A DNA stretch of 64,000 nt, taken from Erysipelotrichia bacterium. Lineage in GTDB: Bacteria; Bacillota_I; Bacilli_A; Erysipelotrichales; Erysipelotrichaceae. The DNA lies in assembly GCA_018333955.1 (NCBI GenBank), contig JAGXSD010000006.1:1-64000 (forward strand), in the 5' to 3' direction. Every line of letters starts with the position of its first letter. Within the stretch, counting starts at the first letter, position 1. Below are positions 25,252-34,978 of the stretch, in pieces. Under the pieces are notes generated by a model. The model did no database searches, was not told the DNA's origin, and was given only the letters and a program-made list of their open reading frames with translations. The translations under genes and the position numbers were made by a program.

Positions 25252-25606
25252 ACAACTTGTGAATAAGTTTAAAGTAGCCTTCGAAGGGCTCTTTTTTGGC
25301 TTGTTCAATGATTCGAGCATCCAACTTCAATTTGGTTTAGCCTTTGTCGTTATACTATTAATACTTTGGTTACCTCTTTCAATCATTGAAGTGGTCATTT
25401 TGCTTCTTCTTATAGGACTCATACTAGCATTGGAGTATATTAATACAAGTATAGAATGGATTTGTGACGCTTTAATTCCTCAAGAAAATGCAGATGTGAA
25501 GCGAATTAAAGATTTAGCATCAGCAGCTGTGCTATGGATGTCAATTTTTGCGGCTGTGATTGCGATATTGATTTTATACCAACCCATAAAGGAGATATTC
25601 TTATGA
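25229..25606 (+). CDS. dgkA: Diacylglycerol/undecaprenol kinase
   Basis: 125-residue membrane kinase with three transmembrane segments (about 38-54, 56-74 and 99-119). In Gram-positives this family phosphorylates undecaprenol. The active-site helix is LALEYINTSIEWICDAL, matching the family ExxNTAIE pattern, followed by IKDLASAAVLW. It starts with GTG behind AGGAG at 25217, inside the ybeY end. The membrane topology and gene order (ybeY-dgkA-cdd-era) support the call. Confidence 0.9.
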   Translation: MNIQENFKQLVNKFKVAFEGLFFGLFNDSSIQLQFGLAFVVILLILWLPLSIIEVVILLLLIGLILALEYINTSIEWICDALIPQENADVKRIKDLASAAVLWMSIFAAVIAILILYQPIKEIFL

Positions 25607-26004
25607 AAAAACAACTTATCGATCAAGCATTTAAAGCAATGAACAATGCTTATGCGATTTATTCTAATTATCATGTTGGTTCATGTGTACTTTTAAAAGA
25701 TGGTACTACATTTTTAGGAGCTAACATTGAAAATGCATCCTTTGGGGCAACCAATTGTGCTGAGCGAAGTGCGCTATATGCGGCTTATTCAAATGGTTAT
25801 CGTAAAGATGATATTGTAGCGTTAGCCATTGTGAGTGATGGATTCAGAATTGCTGCTCCGTGTGGTATCTGCAGACAAGTTTTAAGTGAACTCATTCCTC
25901 AAGATACTCCCATCTTCTTATCCAATGGGAAAGATGAAATTGAAACGACCATTTCACAATTACTTCCGATGCAATTTAATGTTGAGGATGTAAAGCATGA
26001 CTAA
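25603..26004 (+). CDS. cdd: Cytidine deaminase
   Basis: 133-residue zinc enzyme converting cytidine and deoxycytidine to uridine forms. Zinc ligands C52, C87 and C90 and catalytic E54 are in NCAERSALYA and APCGICRQVLSE. The ATG at 25603 has AAAGGAG eight bases upstream and overlaps the dgkA stop by ATGA; a longer in-frame extension from 25534 overlaps dgkA coding and is rejected. Uridine made here can feed the pyrimidine phosphorylase. Confidence 0.95.
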   Translation: MKKQLIDQAFKAMNNAYAIYSNYHVGSCVLLKDGTTFLGANIENASFGATNCAERSALYAAYSNGYRKDDIVALAIVSDGFRIAAPCGICRQVLSELIPQDTPIFLSNGKDEIETTISQLLPMQFNVEDVKHD

Positions 26005-26896
26005 AGCTGGGACTGTAGCTTTAGTGGGTCGTCCTAATGCGGGAAAATCAACCTTACTTAATGCTTTACTTCAAACAAAACTTGCGATTACTTCACCTAA
26101 AGCTCAAACAACTCGTAATGTGATTTTAGGGGTCTACAATGATGAACAAGGCCAAATTGTATTTCTAGATACCCCAGGATTTCATCAACCTAAAGATGCC
26201 CTGAGTTCAATGATGGTGAAATCAACCGTTGCAACACTTAAAGAAGTTGATCTTATTCTCTTTATGCTTGATATCACAAAAAAAGAAAAAGCAGTGGATA
26301 AGTCACTGTATGAGCTTGTCAAACAAGCCAAAGTACCTACTTTTGCGATTGTAAACAAGATTGATATGATGAATCGCAATCATATTATTCCACTATTAGA
26401 ATATTATCATTCTCACTATGCGTTTGATGAGATTATTCCATTGTCGGCTTTAAATCAAGACAATCTTGATCGACTTATTAGTGTTGTCATGCAAAGACTC
26501 CCTGAGCAACCATTACTTTATCCTGAAGATCAATTGTCACAACTTACGTATCAATTTTACATTTCCGAAGTCATTCGTGAAAAACTACTAAATCTCACAA
26601 ATCAAGAAATTCCTCATTCAAGTGCTGTTGTGATCGATACTTTAAGTTTTACCGACACTGCATGTAATATTGAAGCAAGTATTGTTGTCGAAAAAGACTC
26701 ACAAAAGGGGATTGTGATTGGGGCAAAAGGAGCGTTAAAAAACGAAATCATCAAACAAGTGAGTATGGAATTAAGACGTCAGTATGGACTCAAAATTAAT
26801 CTTTCTTTACATGTTAAGGTGGATAAGGATTGGCGTTTAAAAACCAGTAAGATTAATGCTTACTTAAATCCAAATTCCAGTGAATATGAACAATAA
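25997..26896 (+). CDS. era: GTPase Era
   Basis: 299-residue GTPase that binds the 16S rRNA 3' end and assists 30S assembly and cell-cycle control. G1 GRPNAGKS is at 11-18, then DTPGFH, NKIDM and the C-terminal KH domain with GIVIGAKGALKNEI. It overlaps cdd by 8 bp and recO by up to 17 bp. Its partner YbeY is in the same operon. Confidence 0.95.
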   Translation: MTKAGTVALVGRPNAGKSTLLNALLQTKLAITSPKAQTTRNVILGVYNDEQGQIVFLDTPGFHQPKDALSSMMVKSTVATLKEVDLILFMLDITKKEKAVDKSLYELVKQAKVPTFAIVNKIDMMNRNHIIPLLEYYHSHYAFDEIIPLSALNQDNLDRLISVVMQRLPEQPLLYPEDQLSQLTYQFYISEVIREKLLNLTNQEIPHSSAVVIDTLSFTDTACNIEASIVVEKDSQKGIVIGAKGALKNEIIKQVSMELRRQYGLKINLSLHVKVDKDWRLKTSKINAYLNPNSSEYEQ

Positions 26897-27596
26897 AATT
26901 ACAGCCATTATCGTTTCAAATCAATCTTATAAGGAAAAAGATGCGCTGATACGAATGATAAGTGAGGAAGGCGAAGTGTTATCTATGATTGCGAAAGGAG
27001 CCAATGCCCCTACAAGCAAATATAGTGCTTACTTACAACCTTTCAATGTTTGTGAAATTGATTACCATCATAAAGATCCACTGAGTGTGTTCATTAGTGC
27101 GTCTTTAAGACAAAGATGCGAGTTTCAAGACTTTCATACATTAGCTGCAGCTTCCTTTCTTTTACAATCCATGGAAGCCATTAATCGTATGGAGCCTCAA
27201 ACATTTCCATTATGGACATGTGTTCAGTATTTACATATCTTAGAAAAATCCATGGTAAGTGGGTTATTAAAGTTTTGCTTTGATTTATTTGAGAAAGATG
27301 GCCGACAACTTGTTGTGGATGAATGTGTTAATTGTGGATCACTTCAAGTGAGTGGGTTTAGTTTAAGTGCTGGTGGTTTTTGTTGCAAGTCATGTTCTGT
27401 TCATGAGCGGGTCGATATCACCGATATTGATGTATTAAGAGCACTTCGTTGCGTAAGTAAAGCTCCTTTAGAGCTTACATACAAATGCACGACAAGTGCA
27501 CTTTCCATAAGTGTTGTGAAGCTTTTTGTCTATGAGTTAAAAGATTCCTATCCTTTAGCCATGAAAAGTTGGAAATTCATGGATGAACTAGTATAA
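26886..27596 (+). CDS. recO: DNA repair protein RecO
   Basis: 236-residue recombination mediator that helps load RecA onto SSB-coated DNA with RecR. N-terminal OB fold: ITAIIVSNQSYKEKDALIRM. The C-terminal zinc finger shows CVNCGS and FCCKSC. Start choice is uncertain: GTG at 26880 and ATG at 26886 are both in frame and neither has a clear ribosome binding site, so it is probably translated by coupling to era. The last codons carry a promoter for glyS. Confidence 0.85.
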   Translation: MNNKITAIIVSNQSYKEKDALIRMISEEGEVLSMIAKGANAPTSKYSAYLQPFNVCEIDYHHKDPLSVFISASLRQRCEFQDFHTLAAASFLLQSMEAINRMEPQTFPLWTCVQYLHILEKSMVSGLLKFCFDLFEKDGRQLVVDECVNCGSLQVSGFSLSAGGFCCKSCSVHERVDITDIDVLRALRCVSKAPLELTYKCTTSALSISVVKLFVYELKDSYPLAMKSWKFMDELV

Positions 27597-27597
27597 T
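27569..27597 (+). promoter_or_regulatory. Promoter for glyS-dnaG-rpoD inside the recO end
   Basis: TTGGAA (27569-27574), a 17-base spacer and TATAAT (27592-27597). The -10 overlaps the last recO codons. No T-box leader fits before glyS; the gap to its ATG is only 25 bases. Confidence 0.7.
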
Positions 27598-27621
27598 AAT
27601 TGAGAAAAGTGAGAAAAAAGT

Positions 27622-28998
27622 ATGAAAAAATTAACCGTTGAACAATTGATTGCCCATCTAAAAGCGACTGGCTTTGTTTTTCAAGGTTCTGCCATTTATG
27701 GTGGACTTGCGAATACATGGGATTATGGCCCATTAGGAGTAGAACTTAAGGATAATATTAAAGCTGCATGGTGGCAGAAATTTATTCGTGAAAATCCACA
27801 TAATGTTGGGATTCAATCCTCAATTTTAATGAATCCAAAAGTTTGGGAAGCCAGTGGTCACTTAAAGACATTTAGTGATCCTTTGATGGACTGTAAACAA
27901 TGTAAGACTCGTCATCGTGCCGATAAACTCATTGATGAAGCATTGTCTCATCAAATGAATGCGGCCACATTAAGTTTTGAGCAAATGGAAGAAGTTATTA
28001 AAACCAATAATATCGCATGTCCAAATTGCGGATCGAAAGATTTCACATCCATTCGTCAATTTAATCTTATGTTTAAGACATTTCAAGGTGTTGTGGAAGA
28101 TAGTTCTGCCATCATTTATTTACGTCCTGAAACAGCCCAAGGGATGTTTGTGAACTTTCAACATGTTGTTCGTGCAAATCGAAAGAAAATTCCATTTGGT
28201 TTAGGTCAAATTGGAAAAAGCTTTAGAAATGAAATTACGCCTGGTAACTTCATCTTCAGAACTCGTGAATTTGAACAAATGGAGTTAGAATTCTTTACTC
28301 ATCCTGATGAAGCGATGCGTTGGTATGACTTCTGGCAAAACATGTGTTATCAGTGGCTCATTGATTTAGGTCTTAAACCTGAGCATGTTCGTATACGTGA
28401 TCATGATGCTGAAGAATTATCACACTATTCAGTCGCAACTTCAGATATTGAGTACATGTATCCATGGGGTTGGGATGAGCTGTGGGGTATCGCAAACCGT
28501 ACTGATTTTGACTTAACGCAACATCAAGAGCATTCTAAGCAATCGATGGAATACTTTGATCAAAACACTAATTCTAAATATATCCCTTATGTCATTGAAC
28601 CAGCCGTTGGGGTTGAGCGGTTATTCTTAGCCTTTATGGCTGAAGCGTGTGTTGAAGAATCTCTTGGTGAAGACGATTCACGTTTAGTGGCAAAACTTCA
28701 TCCAGCACTAGCTCCAGTTAAAGTTGCCATTTTACCACTTTCAAAACAACTTAATGAAAAAGCACAAAGTGTATATGCCCAATGTGCCAAACACTTTAAT
28801 ACTGAATATGATGAATCAGGAAGTATTGGCAAAAGATACCGACGTCAAGATGCTATTGGGACCCCATTTTGTGTCACGGTTGACTTTGATACATTAGAGG
28901 ATAATCAAGTCACCATTCGTGATCGTGATTCAATGACTCAAGTTCGCTTACCATTAGATCAACTTGTAAGTTATGTTAAAGAAAGAATTGAATTTTAA
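27622..28998 (+). CDS. glyS: Glycyl-tRNA synthetase (dimeric type)
   Basis: 458-residue class II synthetase charging tRNA-Gly. Seen: GSAIYGGLANTWDYGPLG, motif 2 region FRNEITPGNFIFRTREFEQME, YVIEPAVGVERLFLAF as motif 3 and a C-terminal anticodon-binding domain (KVAILPLSKQLNEKAQ). It is the alpha2 form found in many Gram-positives, not the glyQ/glyS alpha2beta2 enzyme. CxxC pairs in DCKQCKTRH and ACPNCGS suggest a zinc insertion. The start precedes a TAATG overlap with dnaG at the far end. Confidence 0.93.
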   Translation: MKKLTVEQLIAHLKATGFVFQGSAIYGGLANTWDYGPLGVELKDNIKAAWWQKFIRENPHNVGIQSSILMNPKVWEASGHLKTFSDPLMDCKQCKTRHRADKLIDEALSHQMNAATLSFEQMEEVIKTNNIACPNCGSKDFTSIRQFNLMFKTFQGVVEDSSAIIYLRPETAQGMFVNFQHVVRANRKKIPFGLGQIGKSFRNEITPGNFIFRTREFEQMELEFFTHPDEAMRWYDFWQNMCYQWLIDLGLKPEHVRIRDHDAEELSHYSVATSDIEYMYPWGWDELWGIANRTDFDLTQHQEHSKQSMEYFDQNTNSKYIPYVIEPAVGVERLFLAFMAEACVEESLGEDDSRLVAKLHPALAPVKVAILPLSKQLNEKAQSVYAQCAKHFNTEYDESGSIGKRYRRQDAIGTPFCVTVDFDTLEDNQVTIRDRDSMTQVRLPLDQLVSYVKERIEF

Positions 28999-30746
28999 TG
29001 ACTCAATCTCGTATCGATGACAATACAATCGAAACGATTCGCAAAAATGCAGACATAGTGTCCATTATTGGAACGTATATCCCCTTAACCAAAAAAGGGA
29101 AAAATCATGTAGCACTTTGTCCTTTTCATGATGACCATAATCCTTCTATGTCAATTAATGCCACAAAGCAAATCTACAAGTGTTTTGTATGTGGGGCAGG
29201 GGGGAATGTATTTAACTTTGTTGCTAATTTTGAAAAAATTGGGTTTTTAAATGCGGTTGCGAAAGTAGCTTCACTTTCACATCAAAGTTTTGACTATATC
29301 GAAAGAAAAAAGGAAGTTGATCCAAACAAAGTTGAAGGATACAAGATACTTAATGAATCAAGTGCATTCTTTAAGTATCAATTGTTTTCTGTCGATGGAA
29401 CACATGCTTTAGAGTATGCTCATAAGCGTGGACTAACTGATGATATCATTCATATGTTTGATATAGGATATGCACCAAAACAACATGCATTAACTCATTT
29501 TCTGCAAGCTAAAAAGTTCTCACTTTATAAGGCTAAAGAAGTCAATGTCATCAATGAATATGAAGGGCAATTTTATGATGTCTTCGAAAATCGCTTAACG
29601 TTTGCTATTTCAAATGATGATGGGCAAGTTGTTGGATATAGTGCTAGAGCGTTAGATGCACAGGCCACTAGCAAATATATCAATACCAACACGAATGATT
29701 ATTATGTCAAATCAGATTTGGTATATAACTTTCATCGTGCGAAAGATGCAGCACGAAAAGCTGGTCATATTATTGTGGTTGAAGGAGTCATGGACGTCAT
29801 TGCTTTTGCACGTGCCAATATCTTTAACGTTGTAGCTACTCTTGGTACTGCACTTACTGCAACACAAATTGAAAAAATAAAACGTTTGAGTTATAATATC
29901 GTCCTTGCCTATGATAATGATGATGCTGGGCAAGCGGCGAACTATAAAGCGTTGAGTTTGCTACTCAAAGCAAAAGCAAATGTAAGTGTGTTACAATATC
30001 CTATAAGTGGGGATCCAGATGATATTATTGCGAAAGAAGGCACTAAAGCTTTAACACAAGCCTGTGAGCAACCTTTTCACGCCATTGAATTTGCCTTTAA
30101 ATATGCCGCAAGTTTATATAATCTGGGCGTCTATCAACAAAAAAAGACTTACATGTTAGCTATGGTTGATTTGATTAAGTTATTATCTGATTCAGTAGAC
30201 CGTAAGCATTTTTCAGATTTACTATCCAAGATAATTGACATTGATGTCAGTGAAATCTATAAGGCCGTATCCAATGCGAAGCCTCAACCCTCAACTATCG
30301 CAATAGCTAAACGACAACCATTCATATTACCATCTTATGAAATTGAGATTCTCACTCAAATGCTTCTATCTAAAGAAGCAGCGTATTATTTTAGAGATCA
30401 ATGTGGATTTCTTAATGATCCCATGGCCAATCAATTAGCATTACGTATCTTATCGTACTATCGTGAGCATGATGTCCTTGAGATTGCTGATATGTTAAGT
30501 CGAATTAACGATGAGGAACAACAACGATTCTTCTTCTGGGTACTCGATTGGCCTTTATTTCCAAAATCATATAATCCTGTTTCATTAGATGAGTCTATTA
30601 TTAGAGTTAAAACAAAGATGCTTGATGATAAGATCAAACAACTTCGCCAAAAAAGTATGCTTATTCAAGATCAAGATGAGAAGTTATCAGTCGTTGCAGA
30701 GATGATTGTTGCACAAAAAGAGAAAGACCGTTTAAACGGTAAGTAG
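28998..30746 (+). CDS. dnaG: DNA primase
   Basis: 582-residue primase that makes RNA primers for replication. Zinc finger C41, H44, C62 and C65 ([21 protein letters not shown]), then the TOPRIM core with [12 protein letters not shown] and AYDNDDAGQ, and a helicase-binding C-terminus. It overlaps glyS by one base and precedes rpoD by seven, the classic dnaG-rpoD macromolecular-synthesis pair. Confidence 0.95.
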   Translation: MTQSRIDDNTIETIRKNADIVSIIGTYIPLTKKGKNHVALCPFHDDHNPSMSINATKQIYKCFVCGAGGNVFNFVANFEKIGFLNAVAKVASLSHQSFDYIERKKEVDPNKVEGYKILNESSAFFKYQLFSVDGTHALEYAHKRGLTDDIIHMFDIGYAPKQHALTHFLQAKKFSLYKAKEVNVINEYEGQFYDVFENRLTFAISNDDGQVVGYSARALDAQATSKYINTNTNDYYVKSDLVYNFHRAKDAARKAGHIIVVEGVMDVIAFARANIFNVVATLGTALTATQIEKIKRLSYNIVLAYDNDDAGQAANYKALSLLLKAKANVSVLQYPISGDPDDIIAKEGTKALTQACEQPFHAIEFAFKYAASLYNLGVYQQKKTYMLAMVDLIKLLSDSVDRKHFSDLLSKIIDIDVSEIYKAVSNAKPQPSTIAIAKRQPFILPSYEIEILTQMLLSKEAAYYFRDQCGFLNDPMANQLALRILSYYREHDVLEIADMLSRINDEEQQRFFFWVLDWPLFPKSYNPVSLDESIIRVKTKMLDDKIKQLRQKSMLIQDQDEKLSVVAEMIVAQKEKDRLNGK

Positions 30747-30753
30747 GGATCCT

Positions 30754-32097
30754 ATGGCCAAAGAAATTAAAACATTAGATCAAATCAAACTTGAGTTTAT
30801 TGAGAAATCTAAGAAGAAAAAAGCATTGTTTCAATCTGATTTAGATGAACTTTTCTCGTTATATGATTTTTCCGATGATGATGCAGAAGCCTTTTTAACA
30901 TGGATGAAGGAAGAGAATATTGCCATTAGTGATGATGAAAATGATATTCAAGTTCCTGATACCATTACAGAAAGTGATTCTGGTGATGATATTGCAGAGT
31001 TTTTAGGTGATGGTGATGGTGAAGAGATTGAAGATGAAGAAATCAACATCGTTGACTTACAAACCTATGATGCGCAATTTTCAAGTGGACCGGCTGTTAA
31101 AATTAATGATCCAGTGAAAATGTATCTCAAGGAAATAGGTCGTGTTTCACTCATTTCACCTGCAGATGAGCCAGAAATTGCTCGTCGTATCCAACAAGGA
31201 AGTGATGCTTCACTTGAAATGAAGGCGATGTTAGAAACTTATTTCCCTAATCAGGTTGAAAAGTTAAAGGGCATGGATAATATTGAAAATTTCTTGTTTG
31301 ATCAAATCCATGACGAAACTTTACTTGAGAAACTACGTGGACTCGCGAATCTTCGCTATGATGGCGATGAATCAAAGCGAGTACTTATCTCTGCGAACTT
31401 ACGTCTTGTGGTCTCCATTGCAAAGAAATATGTTGGACGTGGGATGTTATTCCTTGATTTAATTCAAGAAGGTAATATGGGACTAGTGAAAGCCGTTGAA
31501 AAATTTGATCATACAAAAGGCTTTAAATTTTCAACATATGCGACTTGGTGGATTCGTCAAGCCATTACACGAGCTATTGCGGATCAAGCTAGAACCATTC
31601 GTATTCCAGTTCATATGGTTGAAACGATCAATAAACTTGTTCGTATTCAACGTCAATTAGTTCAAGACTTAGGACGCGATCCAACAGCGGATGAGATTGC
31701 GGAAAAGATGGAAAACATCACAGCTGAAAAAGTACGTGAAATTCAACGAATTGCGCTTGATCCTGTATCATTAGAGACTCCTATTGGAGAAGAAGATGAT
31801 TCACATCTTGGGGACTTCATTGAAGATAAAGATGCTCTATCCCCTGATGAATATGCAAATAATCAAATGTTAAAGGATGAAATAAACTTAGTACTTCAAG
31901 GATTAACCGAGCGTGAAGAAAAAGTACTTCGTTTACGATTTGGATTATATGATGGTCGTACACGCACACTTGAAGAAGTGGGTAAAGAATTTAATGTTAC
32001 TCGTGAGCGTATTCGACAAATTGAAGCTAAAGCTCTTCGTAAACTTAAACACCCTACGCGTTCTAAGAGGTTGAAAGACTTTGTCGACAAGACCTAA
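30754..32097 (+). CDS. rpoD: Primary RNA polymerase sigma factor SigA (RpoD)
   Basis: 447-residue housekeeping sigma factor. A region 1.1-like acidic N-terminus (about 30-105) is followed by region 1.2 ([13 protein letters not shown], 119-131) and regions 2.1-2.4 at about 211-285 with [17 protein letters not shown]. Region 3 contains [16 protein letters not shown] and region 4.2 ends in [14 protein letters not shown]. It directs the -35/-10 promoters seen throughout the window; the frequent TGnTATAAT elements would be read by region 3.0. The end overlaps trmK by 17 bp. Confidence 0.97.
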   Translation: MAKEIKTLDQIKLEFIEKSKKKKALFQSDLDELFSLYDFSDDDAEAFLTWMKEENIAISDDENDIQVPDTITESDSGDDIAEFLGDGDGEEIEDEEINIVDLQTYDAQFSSGPAVKINDPVKMYLKEIGRVSLISPADEPEIARRIQQGSDASLEMKAMLETYFPNQVEKLKGMDNIENFLFDQIHDETLLEKLRGLANLRYDGDESKRVLISANLRLVVSIAKKYVGRGMLFLDLIQEGNMGLVKAVEKFDHTKGFKFSTYATWWIRQAITRAIADQARTIRIPVHMVETINKLVRIQRQLVQDLGRDPTADEIAEKMENITAEKVREIQRIALDPVSLETPIGEEDDSHLGDFIEDKDALSPDEYANNQMLKDEINLVLQGLTEREEKVLRLRFGLYDGRTRTLEEVGKEFNVTRERIRQIEAKALRKLKHPTRSKRLKDFVDKT

Positions 32098-32740
32098 GTT
32101 ATCCAAGCGACTTCAAGCTTTAGTTGATTTTGTACCATATGCTAATGTCATCGCCGATATTGGTTGTGATCATGCGTATGTTGCTATTTCGCTCATCCTA
32201 AATCAAAAAGCCAATTTCGCATATGGAATAGACAATAAAGAAGAACCGTTAAAAGTTGCTCAATACAATGTTTTGTCCTATCACCTAGGTTCATCAATTT
32301 CACTTCTTAAAAATCCTTTGAATCAACCTATTCATCCATGTGATGGATGTATTATTGCAGGAGTAGGGAAGGATGTGGCAGTTTCAATTATAGATGAGTT
32401 TGAACCTCATCTACAAAAAGATGCGTATGTGTGTCTTCAAGTCAATGCCCAAATCATTGAGATGAGAATCCATATGAAAGCACGTGGATATCGCTTAATC
32501 AATGAAGTCGTGGTGTATGATAAGAAATATTATGTCATCTTACTTTACCAAAAAGGTGATGAAGTCTATGATGGTGTACAACTTTGGATTGGTCCAATTT
32601 TATTATCCAAACTAGCTCAAAATAAAGATTATTTCATTGAATTAAAGCAAACAGCAAGTCATTTTAGAGCGATTGCACAAGATCAAGTTAAGCAATCACT
32701 GTATGCAAGCATTGATGATTATTTACAAGGCATCCTATGA
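32081..32740 (+). CDS. trmK: tRNA (adenine-22 N1) methyltransferase
   Basis: 219-residue Rossmann methyltransferase modifying A22 of tRNA. Seen: [29 protein letters not shown] with the SAM loop DIGCDHAY. The start is a TTG inside the rpoD end with AGAGG about ten bases before. No later ATG keeps the family N-terminus, so I accept the TTG. trmK downstream of rpoD is a common Firmicutes order. The Nif3-like gene usually next is absent. Confidence 0.88.
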   Translation: MSTRPKLSKRLQALVDFVPYANVIADIGCDHAYVAISLILNQKANFAYGIDNKEEPLKVAQYNVLSYHLGSSISLLKNPLNQPIHPCDGCIIAGVGKDVAVSIIDEFEPHLQKDAYVCLQVNAQIIEMRIHMKARGYRLINEVVVYDKKYYVILLYQKGDEVYDGVQLWIGPILLSKLAQNKDYFIELKQTASHFRAIAQDQVKQSLYASIDDYLQGIL

Positions 32741-32747
32741 TGCCTTG
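32726..32747 (+). terminator. Possible terminator overlapping the trmK stop
   Basis: CAAGGCATC and GATGCCTTG form a perfect 9-bp stem around CTAT, but only a mixed TGTTGTGTT follows, so termination would be partial. Confidence 0.4.
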
Positions 32748-32795
32748 TGTTGTGTTACAATATAGGGTGATTAAACCCAAAAGGATGGTTTTACT

Positions 32796-34115
32796 ATGCA
32801 AGATTCACTATTAAAAAAGATGATGGAGATTAATGGATTTCATTCATTAAGCAAAGTCCAAGAAAAAATGATTCCATGGATTGTGAAGAAACATAGCTTA
32901 ATTGTGACTTCACCGACAGGAACCGGAAAAACTCATGCCTATTTATTTGGGTTATTATTGCGTGTTGTGTTTAGACCTGAAGAAGTAGGAGCTGTTATTC
33001 TTGCGCCAACACGTGAGCTTGCATTTCAAATCTATCAGTTCATGAAAATCATGCAACCTTTATTTCCTTCTTTAAAGGTAAGTCTACTTGTTGGGGGATC
33101 GACTCGCAAAGAGATGCCTATTAAACCTCAACTTGTGATTGCGACACCTGGAAGACTTCTTGATATGATTCAGTCGCAAAGAATGAGCATTCATCAGGCG
33201 CAAATGATTGTGATTGATGAAGCAGACATGATGGTTGATGAAGGATTTTTACCTGAACTTGATCAATGTTTAAGTTCAACATCCGCAAATACTCAAATTG
33301 TTGTCTTTTCCGCAACGATTCCACAATCTCTAGAACCTTTCTTAAAGAAATATATTAAGACCGCAAAAATTCATCAAAGCATTGATGATGAAGTGTTTAA
33401 TCCCAAATTAACACATCATTTAATCGCATTAAAACATCACAGCTATGAGACAATGGTTCAAAGTCTTTTAAATCATATTAATCCTAATCAAATTTTGATT
33501 TTCTCAAACTCAAAAGATGAATGTGTAACCTTATCCTCTCACTTAAGATCACTCAACCTAAGAGTGGTGGAATTGCATAAAGGCTTGACATCAACCCAGC
33601 GTAAAAATGCGATTGTGAGTATCCAATCCCTTAAAGCAAGTATTATTGTGGCGACCGATATCGCTGCTCGTGGACTTGATTTTAAACATGTGACTCATGT
33701 TATCTCATGTGGTTTCCCTAAAGATTTATCATATTACAAGCATCGAGCGGGTCGTACAGGTCGTGCAGGTTTATCCGGTGAAGTGTATGCCTTATACGGA
33801 GTTAAAGATGATGAAGTTATTCGTAAACTCATTTCACAAAACATCAACTTTGTGCATCAAACGCTGAGTGATAAAGGTTTAAAAACCCTCACTCCTTATG
33901 GACAAAAACGTGTATTTAAAACGGAACAAGACAAGAAAATTGTCGCGATGATTAAGGGGAAAACTAAAAAAGTAAAACCTAATTATAAGAAGAAAATGCA
34001 ACAAGAAATTGATGCTTATGAACGTAAGAAACGTCGTGCCATGATTGATGCGAACATTAAGGCCTTACGAAAACAAAAATACAAAGCTGCCGCGAATAAG
34101 GAGAACAAAAAATGA
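32796..34115 (+). CDS. DEAD-box RNA helicase (CshB-like)
   Basis: 439-residue RNA helicase. Q motif near residue 22, Walker A SPTGTGKT at 39-46, [12 protein letters not shown], the SAT motif in VFSATIP and motif [13 protein letters not shown] lysine-rich C-terminus ([17 protein letters not shown]) may bind RNA. CshB is the closest match by context (next to rpoD/trmK and nfo), a neighbour order also seen in Bacillus. The nfo start overlaps the stop by ATGA. A role in mRNA decay or cold adaptation is inferred from the family. Confidence 0.88.
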   Translation: MQDSLLKKMMEINGFHSLSKVQEKMIPWIVKKHSLIVTSPTGTGKTHAYLFGLLLRVVFRPEEVGAVILAPTRELAFQIYQFMKIMQPLFPSLKVSLLVGGSTRKEMPIKPQLVIATPGRLLDMIQSQRMSIHQAQMIVIDEADMMVDEGFLPELDQCLSSTSANTQIVVFSATIPQSLEPFLKKYIKTAKIHQSIDDEVFNPKLTHHLIALKHHSYETMVQSLLNHINPNQILIFSNSKDECVTLSSHLRSLNLRVVELHKGLTSTQRKNAIVSIQSLKASIIVATDIAARGLDFKHVTHVISCGFPKDLSYYKHRAGRTGRAGLSGEVYALYGVKDDEVIRKLISQNINFVHQTLSDKGLKTLTPYGQKRVFKTEQDKKIVAMIKGKTKKVKPNYKKKMQQEIDAYERKKRRAMIDANIKALRKQKYKAAANKENKK

Positions 34116-34978
34116 TAATTGGATCTCATGTGAGTCTAAAGGCTGATGACTATTTCTTAGGTTCGGTTAACGAAGCACTAAGTTATGGAGCTAATGCTTT
34201 AATGATCTATACTGGGGCACCTCAAAATACTATTCGTAAAAGTGTCAACACCTTAATGATTAAAGAAGGTCGAAAAGCACTAATTGATGCGAACATACCG
34301 ATTGAACATGTGATTGTGCATGCCCCATACATTATTAATCTTGGCAATACGAAAAGTGCTGATACATTTGAACTCGCCACAAGTTTCTTAAGTAAAGAAA
34401 TTGAGCGCGTTAAAGCATTTGGCGCAAAAGTGATTGTACTTCATCCCGGGGCCCATGTAGGGGCGGGTAGTGAAGCCGGGATTGCTTCCATTATTTCAGG
34501 CCTTAATATGGTTTTAAAAGGAGTTGAAGGGGTAAGCATTGCCCTAGAAACTATGGCCGGTAAAGGGAGTGAATGTGGGCGCACCTTTGAAGAAATCAAG
34601 GCCATTATCGATGGGGTTGAGAATAAAGCATGCATCTCAGTGTGTTTAGACACATGTCATGTTCATGATGCGGGTTATGATGTTTTTGATGTGGATGGTT
34701 TACTCAATCATTTTGACAAAGTGATTGGACTAAACTACTTATCTGTCGTACACATCAATGATTCAAAAAATCCTGTCGGTGCGGGCAAAGACCGCCATGA
34801 AAACCTTGGTTATGGTTACATTGGGTTTAAAACATTACATGAATATGTCACTCATCCAAAACTTGCGCATTTACCTAAAATATTAGAAACACCTTATGTA
34901 CAAGATTTACCACCTTATCAACATGAGATTATGATGTTGAAACAAGGATATTTCAATGCATGGAGAGATGAAGAATAA
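34112..34978 (+). CDS. nfo: Endonuclease IV (AP endonuclease)
   Basis: 288-residue metal-dependent endonuclease cutting abasic sites in base-excision repair. Seen: [55 protein letters not shown] and [22 protein letters not shown] with the clustered zinc ligands. It overlaps the helicase gene by four bases. The PBP start follows directly on its stop. Confidence 0.95.
   Translation: MIIGSHVSLKADDYFLGSVNEALSYGANALMIYTGAPQNTIRKSVNTLMIKEGRKALIDANIPIEHVIVHAPYIINLGNTKSADTFELATSFLSKEIERVKAFGAKVIVLHPGAHVGAGSEAGIASIISGLNMVLKGVEGVSIALETMAGKGSECGRTFEEIKAIIDGVENKACISVCLDTCHVHDAGYDVFDVDGLLNHFDKVIGLNYLSVVHINDSKNPVGAGKDRHENLGYGYIGFKTLHEYVTHPKLAHLPKILETPYVQDLPPYQHEIMMLKQGYFNAWRDEE

Noticed and set aside
29712-29933. 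Minus-strand frame inside dnaG with several cysteines
   Set aside because: It mirrors the TOPRIM coding sequence. The cysteines come from reverse-read codons and there is no ribosome binding site.
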